Below the pieces are notes generated by a model. It ran no database searches, was not told the DNA's origin, and was given only the letters and a program-made list of their open reading frames with translations. The translations under genes were made by a program, and so were the position numbers. Source: Mycobacterium simiae (GTDB taxonomy: Bacteria > Actinomycetota > Actinomycetes > Mycobacteriales > Mycobacteriaceae). Taken from it: a stretch of DNA of 64,000 bases. Of this stretch, positions 35,854 through 44,835 are shown one piece after another. The DNA lies in NCBI RefSeq assembly GCF_010727605.1, contig NZ_AP022568.1, positions 2,418,001-2,482,000 of the forward strand, given 5' to 3'. Each line of letters begins with the position of its first letter. Position 1 is the stretch's first letter.

Positions 35854-36624
35854 ATGTCAGAGCAGACACACGCGCTCGACGGCCGGCGAATCCTGGTGAC
35901 CGGCGGAGCAACCGGAATCGGCGCGGCCGCCGTCGAGGTGCTCGCGGCGGCGGGAGCCCGGGTCGCCGCGACGTATCACCAAACGCCGCCGCCGGATGGC
36001 CTTGCCGCCACCTGGATCCAGTGCGACGTCCGCGACGCCGATGCCGTCACGGGTATGGTCCAACACGCCACCGCGCAGCTCGGCGGGCTCGACGTGCTGG
36101 TGAACGCCGCCGGGCTGTGGCAGGCCGGCATACCGGGCTACATCGGCGCTGATGACATTTCATTCCTGCTGGACACCAACGTCAAGGCCACCATCCTGAC
36201 CAATCAGGCCGCCTACGCGGTGATGAAGAACCAGCATCCCAAGGGCGGCAGGATCATCAATTTCGGCTCCTCCGAAGCTGTTATGGGCAGCCCTATTTCG
36301 GCCGTTTACGCCGCGACCAAGGGCGCCGTGCAGGCGTGGACGCGCTCGGCGGCCAAGGCCTGGGCTTCCGACAACATCACCGTCAACGCGCTGGCGCCGG
36401 CCGTGCAGACGCCGGGCGCCGACCGGCTGCGCGAATTCCTCGGCCCGGATGCCGCCGCGCTGATCGACCAGCAGATGAAGATGATGATCCCGCTCGGTGG
36501 GACGCTGGGCGAACCGGCCCGAGATGTCGGGCCGATGCTGATCTTCCTGGCCGGACCGGGATCGGGCTTCATCACCGGACAACTGCTGGCCGTCGACGGC
36601 GGTCTGATGATGGTGGGCGGTTAG
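35854..36624 (+). CDS. Short-chain dehydrogenase/reductase
   Basis: The 256-residue classical SDR has VTGGATGIGAAAVE for NAD(P), the NNAG-equivalent VNAAGLW, the active-site Ser in INFGSSEAVMG, the YxxxK pair in VYAATKGAVQ, and the C-terminal FITGQLLAVDGGLMM. The sequence DVRDADAV after the second strand is compatible with either cofactor. It lies 54 bp after the alpha/beta hydrolase on the same strand and ends 118 bp before the FadD-like gene, where a new operator appears. The substrate is probably an alcohol or ketone intermediate of the local catabolic pathway (inference). Confidence 0.9.
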   Translation: MSEQTHALDGRRILVTGGATGIGAAAVEVLAAAGARVAATYHQTPPPDGLAATWIQCDVRDADAVTGMVQHATAQLGGLDVLVNAAGLWQAGIPGYIGADDISFLLDTNVKATILTNQAAYAVMKNQHPKGGRIINFGSSEAVMGSPISAVYAATKGAVQAWTRSAAKAWASDNITVNALAPAVQTPGADRLREFLGPDAAALIDQQMKMMIPLGGTLGEPARDVGPMLIFLAGPGSGFITGQLLAVDGGLMMVGG

Positions 36625-36691
36625 GGGCCGGGACCGCCCTCGGCTCCGGCGCAGCGGCATGCGGATTTTCCGGCCGCACCACCCGCTAAGA

Positions 36692-36713
36692 TAAGACGGA
36701 CCGTCTCGTCTCG
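36692..36713. promoter_or_regulatory. TetR-type operator before the FadD-like gene (copy 1)
   Basis: TAAGACGG and TCGTCTCG flank a 6-bp spacer ACCGTC. The 22-bp site differs at only three positions from the palindrome at 54328-54349 next to the TetR gene at 54471. It sits 30 bp before the ATG of the FadD-like gene, where a bound repressor would block transcription. Confidence 0.65.
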
Positions 36714-36742
36714 TAGATTGGGCAGGGTGAAGGTGGATCTCG

Positions 36743-38371
36743 ATGGCTGATGACACCATGCAGGCGTTCCTGCGCCGACGCCGGTCGGATCCGACCGTCG
36801 CGGTGAAATACCGTGATCTGCAGTGGACTTGGCGTCAACACCTGGACCAGGCAGCGACGCGGGCCGCGGCCCTGATCGGTGCCGCGGACCCGGGACGCCC
36901 CATGCACGTCGGTACGCTGCTGGGTAACACGCCCGAGATGCTCAACCAGATGGCGGCGGCCGGGCTGGGCGGCTACGTGTTGTGCGGGCTGAACAACACC
37001 CGGCGCGGGCCGGCACTGGCCGCCGACATCCGCCGGGCCGACTGTCAGTTCGTGGTCACCGACGCCGAACATCGCGGCCTAATCGAGGGTCTGGATCTCG
37101 GCGCTGCGCGGATCCTGGACACGTCGACGCCGCAGTGGGATGAATTCCTTACTGCCGCAGGGGAATTCGTGCCCTATCGCGACGTCGCCGCGATGGACTC
37201 ATTCATGATGATCTTCACCTCGGGCACCAGTGGAAACCCCAAGGCGGTTCAGGTGTCGCACCTGATGGCGATGTTCGCCGGTACCAACCTGGTCCAGCGC
37301 TTCGGCCTGACCGCGCAGGACACCTGCTACGTGTCCATGCCGCTGTTTCACTCCAACGCGGTCGTCGCGGGGTGGGCGCCCGCGGTGTGTTCCGGCGCTG
37401 CGATCGTGCCGGCGAAGTTCTCGGCGACGAACTTCCTCGACGACGTCCGACGCTACGGCGCGACCTACATGAACTACGTCGGCAAGCCGCTCGCCTACAT
37501 CCTGGCCACGCCCGAACGCGACGACGACGCGGACAACCCGCTGCGCGTCGCCTTCGGCAACGAGGCCAACGACAAGGACATCGAGGAGTTCGGTCGTCGT
37601 TTCGGCGTTCGGGTGGAAGACGGCTTCGGCTCGACGGAGAACGCGGTCATCGTGATCCGCGAAGAAGGCACACCCAAGGGGTCGATCGGCAAAGGCATCG
37701 ACGGTGTCGCGATCTACCACAGCGACACAGTCACCGAGTGCGCGGTGGCTCGCTTCGACGCCAGCGGCGTACTGGTCAACGCCGACGAGGCCGTCGGCGA
37801 GCTGGTCAACACGGCGGGAGCGGGATTCTTCACCGGGTACTACAACGACCCAGCCGCCAACGCCGAGCGGCTGCGGCACGGCATGTACTGGTCCGGTGAC
37901 CTCGCCTACCGTGACGCGCAGGGTTGGATCTACCTGGCCGGGCGCACCGCCGACTGGATGCGGGTGGACGGCGAGAACATGGCGGCGGCCCCGATCGAAC
38001 GAATCCTGCTGCGCCACAATTCGGTCAACCGTGTCGCGGTGTACGCCGTCCCGGACGGTCATGTCGGCGATCAGGTGATGGCGGCCATCGTCCTCAACGA
38101 CGGCCGCACCCTCGATCCCGTCGAGTTCGAGGCCTTCCTCGGCGCGCAGCCCGACCTGTCCCCCAAGGCGTGGCCGCGCTACGTGCGGCTGGCCGCCGAT
38201 CTGCCCAGCACGGCCACCCACAAGGTGCTCAAGCGGCAGTTGATCGCCGAGGGCACGGCGATCGGTGCCGGCGAAACCCTGTGGGTGCGAGAACCGCGCG
38301 GCACCGCTTACGCGGCTAGCCCCGGTGTTCCCGACGACGAATCTGTCCCTTCGTCCGCGGCACCCGCCTGA
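36743..38371 (+). CDS. Acyl-CoA synthetase, FadD17-like
   Basis: The 542-residue ANL-family ligase has the P-loop IFTSGTSGNPKAVQVSH, the GFGSTENAV motif in place of YGxTE, and the hinge GDLAYRDAQGWIYLAGRTAD followed by WMRVDGENMAA. The C-terminal lysine segment is HKVLKRQL. It forms an acyl-adenylate and then an acyl-CoA. The N-terminus (CGLNNTRRGPALAADIRRAD) resembles M. tuberculosis FadD17, which acts in sterol side-chain and propionate catabolism. A palindromic operator shared with the FadE locus lies just upstream. The gene ends with 56 bp overlapping the convergent PadR gene. Confidence 0.88.
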   Translation: MADDTMQAFLRRRRSDPTVAVKYRDLQWTWRQHLDQAATRAAALIGAADPGRPMHVGTLLGNTPEMLNQMAAAGLGGYVLCGLNNTRRGPALAADIRRADCQFVVTDAEHRGLIEGLDLGAARILDTSTPQWDEFLTAAGEFVPYRDVAAMDSFMMIFTSGTSGNPKAVQVSHLMAMFAGTNLVQRFGLTAQDTCYVSMPLFHSNAVVAGWAPAVCSGAAIVPAKFSATNFLDDVRRYGATYMNYVGKPLAYILATPERDDDADNPLRVAFGNEANDKDIEEFGRRFGVRVEDGFGSTENAVIVIREEGTPKGSIGKGIDGVAIYHSDTVTECAVARFDASGVLVNADEAVGELVNTAGAGFFTGYYNDPAANAERLRHGMYWSGDLAYRDAQGWIYLAGRTADWMRVDGENMAAAPIERILLRHNSVNRVAVYAVPDGHVGDQVMAAIVLNDGRTLDPVEFEAFLGAQPDLSPKAWPRYVRLAADLPSTATHKVLKRQLIAEGTAIGAGETLWVREPRGTAYAASPGVPDDESVPSSAAPA

Positions 38372-38963
38372 CCGGATCTCGGCTTGTGCCGCCGGCGATC
38401 TCGTCACGCAACTGCGCAATGTTGGAGATCTCCGCGTACAACCCGCGGATGGCGTAGTCCAACACGGCAAACGAGAAGCGGTGTTCGGGTTCTTCGGTGA
38501 TGCCGAGTTCGCGGGAACGCTGCCGTGACCAGAGCGCCTCGTCGAGCCGCGCCCGCGTCGCCTCGAGATGGCGGTCCAGCGTGTCGACAATGCGTTCCGG
38601 ATCCTCGCCCCGCGCGAGCCAGGTGCGCAGAATGACGGGGTGCTTGATGACGACCTGCTCATCGCCCGGGAAGTGCTGCACCCAGCGGCGCAGCGCGGCC
38701 AATCCGGAGTCGGTGGTCTCGTACAACGTGATGGCACGCCTGCCGGATTGGGCACCGATCTCGGCGACCAGGCCCCGTACCAACAGCCGGTTCAGTTCGC
38801 GTCGCACGTGACTGACCGACGGCGACCAGTAGAAGTGGCCGACCGACAACTCGGCCCGCATCTTGATCTCGCCGGCGGTCAGCTGTTCGTCGTTGGCCGC
38901 CAGCACACCCAGCACCAGGTAGGCCGTCACCGGTAGGCCGTCGGTACTACGTCGGGGACTCAC
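38316..38963 (-). CDS. PadR-family transcriptional regulator
   Basis: The 215-residue protein has a PadR winged helix (VTAYLVLGVLAANDEQLTAG, then HFYWSPSVSHVRRELNRLLV and LYETTDSGLAALRRW). A C-terminal coiled helical part of about 100 residues matches PadR members of the s1/VirC type. It is convergent with and overlaps the FadD-like gene by 56 bp. It lies 7 bp downstream of the DUF35 gene, so it probably belongs to the leftward thiolase operon and may regulate it. Confidence 0.88.
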   Translation of the reverse strand: MSPRRSTDGLPVTAYLVLGVLAANDEQLTAGEIKMRAELSVGHFYWSPSVSHVRRELNRLLVRGLVAEIGAQSGRRAITLYETTDSGLAALRRWVQHFPGDEQVVIKHPVILRTWLARGEDPERIVDTLDRHLEATRARLDEALWSRQRSRELGITEEPEHRFSFAVLDYAIRGLYAEISNIAQLRDEIAGGTSRDPVRRVPRTKGQIRRREHRG

Positions 38964-38970
38964 GAATCGG

Positions 38971-39387
38971 CTACCTGTCGCTGGTGAAGCAGGGCAGTGT
39001 CAGGTCCGGGCCGACGACGTGGAACAGCACGCGCACGCGCATACCGATCACCACATCGTCGGGCGCCACCCCGACGATGTTGGTGAGCATCTGGTAGCCC
39101 TCGTCCAGCGTGACGATCGCCGGCGCGTAGGGCGGTTCGAATTCGGGGGTGACGGGACGGTAAACCACCGTCCAGCTGTAAATTTCGCCGGTCCCGGCAC
39201 TGCGCGTCCAGTGCAGTTCGGTGGACAGACAACCGCGGCAGTGCTCGGTCGGCGGGAAGTTGGCTTGGCCGCACGCGTCGCACTGCTGGTAGCGCAGTTC
39301 GTGCGCCCGGCACCCATGCCAGAACGGCACACTCAGTGGGCTGCTCGCGTGCGGCAGCGGACCGGTCTGTGGTTGCAAGAACGTCAC
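38971..39387 (-). CDS. DUF35 OB-fold zinc protein, partner of the SCP2-type thiolase
   Basis: The 138-residue protein has a rubredoxin-like zinc ribbon, YQQCDACG with CRGC about 15 residues later, followed by an OB-fold (TGEIYSWTVVYRPVTPEF, PYAPAIVTLDEG, MRVRVLF). DUF35 proteins pair with thiolase-like enzymes and bind the CoA substrate, as the DUF35 domain of ChsH2 does with the aldolase Ltp2. The GTG start at 39387 overlaps the thiolase stop by 4 bp, which supports a complex. The metal-binding Cys set is complete. Confidence 0.88.
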   Translation of the reverse strand: MTFLQPQTGPLPHASSPLSVPFWHGCRAHELRYQQCDACGQANFPPTEHCRGCLSTELHWTRSAGTGEIYSWTVVYRPVTPEFEPPYAPAIVTLDEGYQMLTNIVGVAPDDVVIGMRVRVLFHVVGPDLTLPCFTSDR

Positions 39388-40556
39388 CGCGGCTCGTCTC
39401 CGAGTAGCAGCACGGTGGTGAACAGCGCACCGGCTCCCCCGTTGCTGCACAACGCGATGTGTGCATCCGGGACTTGAAGCGGGCCCGCCTCGCCGCGCAA
39501 TTGCTGGACGGCCCGCACGGCCCGCTGCATCATCTGCGGATTGGCCCCGGCATGACTGAACGACATGGTTCCTCCATCGGTGGTGATCGGGTGGCTGCCA
39601 CCGATCGCGATGTGGCCGTCGGCGACGAACGGACCGCCTTCGCCGTCTCCGCAGAAGCCGAAAGCTTCGAGCTGGCGGATGATCTCGAACGAGAAGGGGT
39701 CGTAGAGTTCCAGCACGTCGACATCATCGGGCCGAATTCCGGCGTGGCGGAATGCGCAGTCTGCCGCCCGTCTGCCGACGACGCCGTTCACGTGATCGCC
39801 GCGGCGGCCGGTGAGGTCCCAGGCCGGTGGGTGCTGATACGACGGGCCGTGGAAGTCGGCGCCGCTGCCCAGCACGTAGATCGGTTGCCGAGCCCCCTCC
39901 CCCTTGTCCAAGACCTTCTCGATATTCGCCACCACCAGGGCGCAGCCGCCTTCGGACGTGGTGGCGCAGTCGAGCAGGTGGAACGGATCGGCGATCGAGC
40001 GCGAGGCGGTGATGTCGTTGGGGGTGAACGGACCACGTTGGTAGTACACCGCTTCCGGGTTCTGCGACCCGTTGTTGCGGATGGTCGCGGCCACTATGGA
40101 CAGCTGTTCGCGAGTGGTGCCGTAGATGTGCATGTGCCGTCGCGCGATCAGCGCGAATTCGGCGGTGGTGAACATCCCCCAGGGCGCGACGAATTCGTTT
40201 TCCGGCCGGGTCCACGGCGCCGTGGCCTCGTGGTCGCGGTACTCGCCGGCTTGGGCGGCCACGAGCACCACGACGTCGGCCATGCCGTGTTCGATCGCCG
40301 TGACCGCCTCGGTGATCATCCCGACGCCGAAGGCCAGACCCTGCCACGCCGGGCCGAGGCGCAGGTCATAGATCAACGCGGTCGAGTGTGGGCTCGCGCT
40401 GATGCCGTCGACGTCGTCGAGGGTGAGTCCGGCATCGTCGAGCGCTCCCCGGATCGCCTTGACGGCCAGGCTCCGCGACGTCTCGCCGTCCAGGCGCCGG
40501 CCCTGGCGGGTGTTGTGCACGCCGACGATCGCCGCGGTGCGCGCGGTCGTACTCAC
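39384..40556 (-). CDS. SCP2/Ltp-type thiolase-fold protein (retro-aldolase-like)
   Basis: The 390-residue protein is thiolase-fold but lacks the usual nucleophilic Cys near residue 90; the equivalent reads VVVLVAAQAGEYRD. It has the Ltp-type segments ATTSEGGCALVVAN, ELYDPFSFEIIRQLEAFGF and the glycine loop CSNGGAGALFTT. This combination, with a DUF35 partner directly downstream, resembles the Ltp2 retro-aldolases that cleave CoA-linked side chains of steroids. Its true reaction is unknown. It begins at the ATG at 40556 and heads the DUF35-PadR stretch. A second, separate thiolase-DUF35 pair is at 50393-52018. Confidence 0.87.
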   Translation of the reverse strand: MSTTARTAAIVGVHNTRQGRRLDGETSRSLAVKAIRGALDDAGLTLDDVDGISASPHSTALIYDLRLGPAWQGLAFGVGMITEAVTAIEHGMADVVVLVAAQAGEYRDHEATAPWTRPENEFVAPWGMFTTAEFALIARRHMHIYGTTREQLSIVAATIRNNGSQNPEAVYYQRGPFTPNDITASRSIADPFHLLDCATTSEGGCALVVANIEKVLDKGEGARQPIYVLGSGADFHGPSYQHPPAWDLTGRRGDHVNGVVGRRAADCAFRHAGIRPDDVDVLELYDPFSFEIIRQLEAFGFCGDGEGGPFVADGHIAIGGSHPITTDGGTMSFSHAGANPQMMQRAVRAVQQLRGEAGPLQVPDAHIALCSNGGAGALFTTVLLLGDEPR

Positions 40557-40580
40557 TCCTGCTCCATTCGTTGCAGCCGT

Positions 40581-40919
40581 TCAGTTTTCATCGGCCACCA
40601 CGCCCAGATAGGTTCCCCGGACGTCGTAGCGACAGCCGTCGCGTACGACCGTGCCGATGAGCCTGGCCCGGCTGTCGGTGCCCGGTGCGCCGGGCCCCGA
40701 CACCCGTACCACGTCGATGCGCACGTCCACCGGCCGGGACGTTTGCGGGTCGGTGAGCTCGACGACCATCGCCACCGCGCGCTCACCCTCGTCCCACTCG
40801 ACGCTGGTGATGCGGTGCCGTGCGGTCAGTTCCATCACGACTGACTCGCGACGCACCAAAAACCGCACCGGCGCGCACAGTTCGCCGGCGCGCGGCGGTA
40901 CGCACAGCGTGACCGCCAT
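40581..40919 (-). CDS. Small protein of unknown function in the CoA-transferase operon
   Basis: The 112-residue protein (ATG at 40919, MAVTLCVPPRAGELC) is mostly predicted beta strands, with segments VEWDEGERAVAMVVELTDP and VRIDVVRVSGPG. It has no membrane segment or clear catalytic motif, and I do not recognise the family. It starts 1 bp after the CoA-transferase stop and ends 24 bp before the thiolase start, so it sits inside a tight operon: amidohydrolase, CoA-transferase, this gene, thiolase, DUF35. A binding or dodecin-like accessory role is possible but unproven. Confidence 0.65.
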   Translation of the reverse strand: MAVTLCVPPRAGELCAPVRFLVRRESVVMELTARHRITSVEWDEGERAVAMVVELTDPQTSRPVDVRIDVVRVSGPGAPGTDSRARLIGTVVRDGCRYDVRGTYLGVVADEN

Positions 40920-40920
40920 G

Positions 40921-43254
40921 TCACAAGCCCGCAGGCCGGACACTGGTTGCGCGCGCCGCCCGCAATTCGGTCAGCTCGTCCGGACGGCGCCCCAACACCT
41001 GGCCCAACACCTCGCTGGTGTGCTGCCCGTACAACGGTGCGACCCGGCGGACCCAACGTCGTGGCTTCCCGACGAAGGTGAAAGGCATACCGGTGCATAG
41101 AAACTCACCGACGACCGGGTGGTCCACGGTTTCCCAGAATCCGCGGGCCAACAGGTGCGGGTCGCTGAGTAGCGACGCTGCGTCGGTCACCCCCGCGGCG
41201 GCCAACTGTGCGGCGCGCAGGGTGCCAACCGCCTCGCTCGCCGGGCGGCGGGCGGTCCAGGCCGCGATCAGCTTGTCGATTTCGTCGGCCCGCTCGGCCC
41301 AGTCGGCCGCGTCGGCTCCGAGATCGGGCTGGTCGATGAGCGCGGCGAGCCCGGTGCGCGCGGCGTCGCTCAACGCGGCCAGAGCGACCCATTCGTCGTC
41401 ACCCTGGCAGCGATACAGCCCCTGCGGCACCGCTCCCGGGCCTCGGTTGCCCTGTCGGCACATCTGGATCCCGTTACGGGAGTACTCGAGCAGCATTTCG
41501 GCCGCAACGTTCAGCGCCGACTCCACCATCGTGGACTCGACCTGCAGCCCGATGCCCTCGCGGTCGCGGATCACCAGCGCCGCGATCGCCGCGAAAGCCG
41601 AGTGCAACCCGGCGATGGGATCACACACTCCGCGCGGAATCACCGGTGGGCCATCGGCATGTCCGGTCATCCACGCCATGCCGGTCGCCTGTTCCATCGT
41701 CTGTGCGAAACCGACTCGGTCGCGCCATGGACCGTCCAGGCCGAAGGCCGGCATGCGGACCATGACCGCGCGTGGATTCACGGCATGCACGGCGTCCCAC
41801 TGCAATCCGAAGTTTGCCATCACCCTGGGGGAGAAGTTCTCGATGACCAGATCGCTTCGCCCGATGAGATCCAGTGCCAGCGCACGCCCGGCGTCGGTGC
41901 TGAGCTCGACGCTGATACCGCGCTTGTTGTTGTTGCTGCACAGGAAGACCGGGCCCCACTCCCACCACTGGTCCCAGTCCGGGGGACGGCCCGCGGAGAA
42001 TCGCATGCCGTCGGGGCGGCGAACGCCCTCCAGCTTGATCACGTCGGCGCCGAGTGCACCGAGAAATTGGGTGGCCACCGGGCCCGCCCAAAACGCGGTG
42101 AAATCGGTGATCCTGATGTCGGACAGCGGAAGCGCCTCGGGATTGGCAAGTTTCGGCCGACCCTGCCGTGCCGGCCACCGCACGCGACCGTTGTCGGCAC
42201 CCAGCAGCGGTGGCCGGCCGGGCGGCCGGGTGGCGATGGCGTCGCCGCGATACGGCACTCGCGGCTGTAGGACGCCGAGCTCGGACTCGACGAACACGCC
42301 GCGTTCGACGAAGTGGTCGACGGTGGGCAGGGTGGCGGGCATACCGATGGGCGCCACCGGGATTCGAAAGGCCACCGCGAGATCGACAATCTCCTGTGTG
42401 GTCCTGGCTTCGGTCCACTGCCTGACCATGCCGAGGAACTCGTCGCGGCGCTCGACGCGGCCGGTGAACGAGGCGAGTTCGGCGTCGTCGACCAGGTCGG
42501 CGCGGTCAATCATGACCAGGAAGTCCTGGAACTGTTGGGCGGTGATCGTGCAGAATCCCACCAGACCGTCCGCCGTCGGGACGATCGACGGCAGCTCCAA
42601 ACTACGTCGCTGCAGCAGCGAACCCGCGCCCAGGACGCTGGCCGACATGGCAGAAAGTCCCCCCATCGCGATCGCCATCGCCTCATAAGTGGAGACGTCG
42701 ATGATCTCACCGCGGCCGCCGCGCGCGGTGTGCCGAGCCGCGGCCGCGGCGACGGCGGCGGCGAACGAGCCCGCCAGCCACTCCCCAAGCCGCCCGCCCG
42801 CCTGCACCGGCTCGTCGCCCGGCCAGCCGCGGCCGCCTGTCGATCCGCACATCGCTTGCAGGATGAACTCATTAGCCATGACGTGGTCGTCGACATACGG
42901 ACCCGTGGTCCCGAACGGTGTCACGCTGACGACCACCGCTGACGGGCCGGTGTATGCCGTGATCTTGCCGAGTGTCCAACCGTCGGTCAGGTCGGTGAGC
43001 ACGATATCGGCCCCGGCCAGCAGTGCGGTCGCTGCCTCAGGATCGTTGACCGAACTCTTGCCCGCCGCCAGGTATCCGAACAGCGCCCCGGGCCGCCCCC
43101 CGGCCGACCACTGTCGCAGTGAATCACCCTGTGCCGATTCGATTTTCACCACCTCGGCGCCGCCGTCAGCGAACATCTTCCCGGCGTAGGACGCGGCGAT
43201 CCCGTTGGATAGCTCCACCACCCGCCAGGTCTCGAACGGTGCGTGGGCCGCCAC
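40921..43254 (-). CDS. Double-domain CaiB/BaiF (class III) CoA-transferase
   Basis: The 777-residue protein contains two class III CoA-transferase domains in tandem. The N-terminal one starts WRVVELSNGIAASYAGKMFA and the C-terminal one starts IRITDFTAFWAGPVATQFLG. The second copy keeps DVIKLEG, SNNNKRGISVELST, LIGRSDLVIENFSPRV and MVRMPAFGLDGPW. Catalytic Asp candidates follow these segments. Such enzymes move CoA between acyl groups. The GTG start at 43254 lies 2 bp after the amidohydrolase stop. The open frame extends to 43806, but the upstream part is antisense to the amidohydrolase. Double-length CaiB proteins exist in mycobacteria; the substrate is unknown. Confidence 0.9.
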   Translation of the reverse strand: MAAHAPFETWRVVELSNGIAASYAGKMFADGGAEVVKIESAQGDSLRQWSAGGRPGALFGYLAAGKSSVNDPEAATALLAGADIVLTDLTDGWTLGKITAYTGPSAVVVSVTPFGTTGPYVDDHVMANEFILQAMCGSTGGRGWPGDEPVQAGGRLGEWLAGSFAAAVAAAAARHTARGGRGEIIDVSTYEAMAIAMGGLSAMSASVLGAGSLLQRRSLELPSIVPTADGLVGFCTITAQQFQDFLVMIDRADLVDDAELASFTGRVERRDEFLGMVRQWTEARTTQEIVDLAVAFRIPVAPIGMPATLPTVDHFVERGVFVESELGVLQPRVPYRGDAIATRPPGRPPLLGADNGRVRWPARQGRPKLANPEALPLSDIRITDFTAFWAGPVATQFLGALGADVIKLEGVRRPDGMRFSAGRPPDWDQWWEWGPVFLCSNNNKRGISVELSTDAGRALALDLIGRSDLVIENFSPRVMANFGLQWDAVHAVNPRAVMVRMPAFGLDGPWRDRVGFAQTMEQATGMAWMTGHADGPPVIPRGVCDPIAGLHSAFAAIAALVIRDREGIGLQVESTMVESALNVAAEMLLEYSRNGIQMCRQGNRGPGAVPQGLYRCQGDDEWVALAALSDAARTGLAALIDQPDLGADAADWAERADEIDKLIAAWTARRPASEAVGTLRAAQLAAAGVTDAASLLSDPHLLARGFWETVDHPVVGEFLCTGMPFTFVGKPRRWVRRVAPLYGQHTSEVLGQVLGRRPDELTELRAARATSVRPAGL

Positions 43255-43256
43255 GC

Positions 43257-44612
43257 TCAATTGCCCAGCGTCGTCGCACGGCCGGCGATACCGGTCACCT
43301 CGGCGGTCACCGGCGCCCGTGCCGCGGCCTGCGCCTGCAGGGCGAACTGCGTCATGCGGGTCCACGCGTCGCGGTCGCGCTCGCTGGCTTGCCGCCCGAC
43401 GTGGGTGACCACGTCGACGTCGGCGGCCTGCGCACGCAGCTGGCCGACCCGGGCGTGTTCTTTGGGTATATGCCGGAACGGATCGAATGAGTAGGCCGCC
43501 ATGGCATTTTCGTGCGTGATCTTGTTGATCGTCGCGTCGTCGAGGTGGCCCATATTGGCGATGATGTCCTCGGGCGCGAACGGCCAGTTGCTGTCGGAAT
43601 GCGGAAAGTCGGACTCCCAGCACAGCATGTCCTCGTTGAACCACTCCATGTTGCGCACACCGACTTTGTCGCTGATAAAGCAGGTGAAGAAGTGCCGCTT
43701 GAACACGTCGGCGGGGCCGTCGTAGCCCGGCGGAAAGGTCGCCAGTGTCCACCCCGAATGCCGGTGGTAGACGTGCTCGGCTCGCCACAGGAAGTAAGGG
43801 ATCCACCCGACGTCACCCTCGGTCAGGGAGAACTTCAGGTCCGGGAAGTCGGCCCAGAACTCGGCCCAGATCAACTCGGTGAAGGTGAACATGCTCATCA
43901 TCGATGATGCCGTCATCTGCACGCTGGCCGGCGCGTCCGTGGAGACCTGTGGGGACCGCGACGCCGAGCCGACGTGCGTACACAGCACCGTCTTGTGCTC
44001 ACAGACCGCCTCGAACAGCGGATACCAATACTTGGTGTGAATGCTGGGCATTTCCAACGCTTCCGGATTCTCCGAAAACGTCACGGCGTGACAACCCTTG
44101 TCGGCCAGACGCTTGACTTCCCTGGCCGCCTCGGCGACGTCGAACAACGGCAGGATGCCACACGGAATGAATCTGCCCGGATAAGCGCCACACCATTCGT
44201 CGACGTGCCAATCGTTGTAGGCCTTGATCATCACCAGGTTGACGTCGCGGTCGGGACCCTGATTGAGGACCTGACCGGAGAACCCGGTGAAGTTCGGGAA
44301 ATTCAGGCCCGCCAACTGTCCGCCGGCGTTCATGTCACGGACGCGCTCATCGACGTTGAAGCAGCCCGGTCGCATCTCGTCGTAGCGCGACGCGTCGATG
44401 TTGTACATCTCGCGCGGTTTGCCCGCGACCGCGTTGAGGCCCATGTTTCGGCCGCGGACCTGTCCGTAGTACCACTGCTGAATGCCGTCCGGTTCGAGCA
44501 CCACGCGGGGCGCAAGGTGCTTGTACTTCACGGGCACGTGCGCGTCGAACATGTCCGCCGGCTCGGCGATGTGGTCGTCCACACTGATCAGGATCAGATC
44601 GTCTTTGTCCAT
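43257..44612 (-). CDS. Metal-dependent amidohydrolase family protein
   Basis: The 451-residue TIM-barrel protein has the N-terminal metal motif SVDDHIAEPADMF, a mid-barrel His pair region (LCTHVGSASR, CHAVTFSENPEAL), and a final WESDFPHSDSNWPFAPED followed by NKITHENAMAAYSFDP. This is the amidohydrolase_2 type, which includes decarboxylases such as ACMSD as well as C-C and C-N hydrolases. The ATG at 44612 (MDKDDLILISVDDH) faces the LacI gene. It heads the leftward operon with the CoA-transferase. Its role is probably hydrolysis or decarboxylation in an acyl-CoA pathway (inference). Confidence 0.88.
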   Translation of the reverse strand: MDKDDLILISVDDHIAEPADMFDAHVPVKYKHLAPRVVLEPDGIQQWYYGQVRGRNMGLNAVAGKPREMYNIDASRYDEMRPGCFNVDERVRDMNAGGQLAGLNFPNFTGFSGQVLNQGPDRDVNLVMIKAYNDWHVDEWCGAYPGRFIPCGILPLFDVAEAAREVKRLADKGCHAVTFSENPEALEMPSIHTKYWYPLFEAVCEHKTVLCTHVGSASRSPQVSTDAPASVQMTASSMMSMFTFTELIWAEFWADFPDLKFSLTEGDVGWIPYFLWRAEHVYHRHSGWTLATFPPGYDGPADVFKRHFFTCFISDKVGVRNMEWFNEDMLCWESDFPHSDSNWPFAPEDIIANMGHLDDATINKITHENAMAAYSFDPFRHIPKEHARVGQLRAQAADVDVVTHVGRQASERDRDAWTRMTQFALQAQAAARAPVTAEVTGIAGRATTLGN

Positions 44613-44835
44613 GCCGCACTTTCCTCGCTATAGCGACTAGTAGACAATGATCTTTGGTTGCGCGTCAATGCCATTCTCGGGCCGAATATCGCCATGATCG
44701 GCGGAGCTCGGTGGAGTCGGTCGTCAAGAAGCCCAAGACTATGTGGACTATTAGTCCGAATAAATCGCCAGTGCATACCGGTCGAATATTTGCCCGAACT
44801 TCCTTTTCGATCGTCGTCGCGTGCCACCATGAGGC
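44613..44835. promoter_or_regulatory. Divergent promoter region, amidohydrolase operon / LacI gene
   Basis: This 223-bp gap contains two perfect palindromes: TCGCTATAGCGA (44625-44636), close to the amidohydrolase start, and GGACTATTAGTCC (44745-44757), about 80 bp before the LacI-family ATG. Either could bind the LacI-type regulator encoded next door. The first has the even symmetry preferred by LacI dimers, though it lacks their usual central CG step. Confidence 0.5.

Noticed and set aside
39459..40844. 461-codon forward frame opposite the thiolase
   Set aside because: Shadow frame with Arg/Val/Asp-rich composition; it spans a gene boundary on the coding strand.
41018..42688. 556-codon forward frame opposite the CoA-transferase
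   Set aside because: Ser/Arg-rich antisense translation without motifs; the reverse strand encodes two clear CaiB domains.
43255..43806. N-terminal extension of the double CoA-transferase to 961 residues
   Set aside because: The extra part is out-of-frame shadow of the amidohydrolase on the same strand; the CaiB domain begins right after the GTG at 43254.
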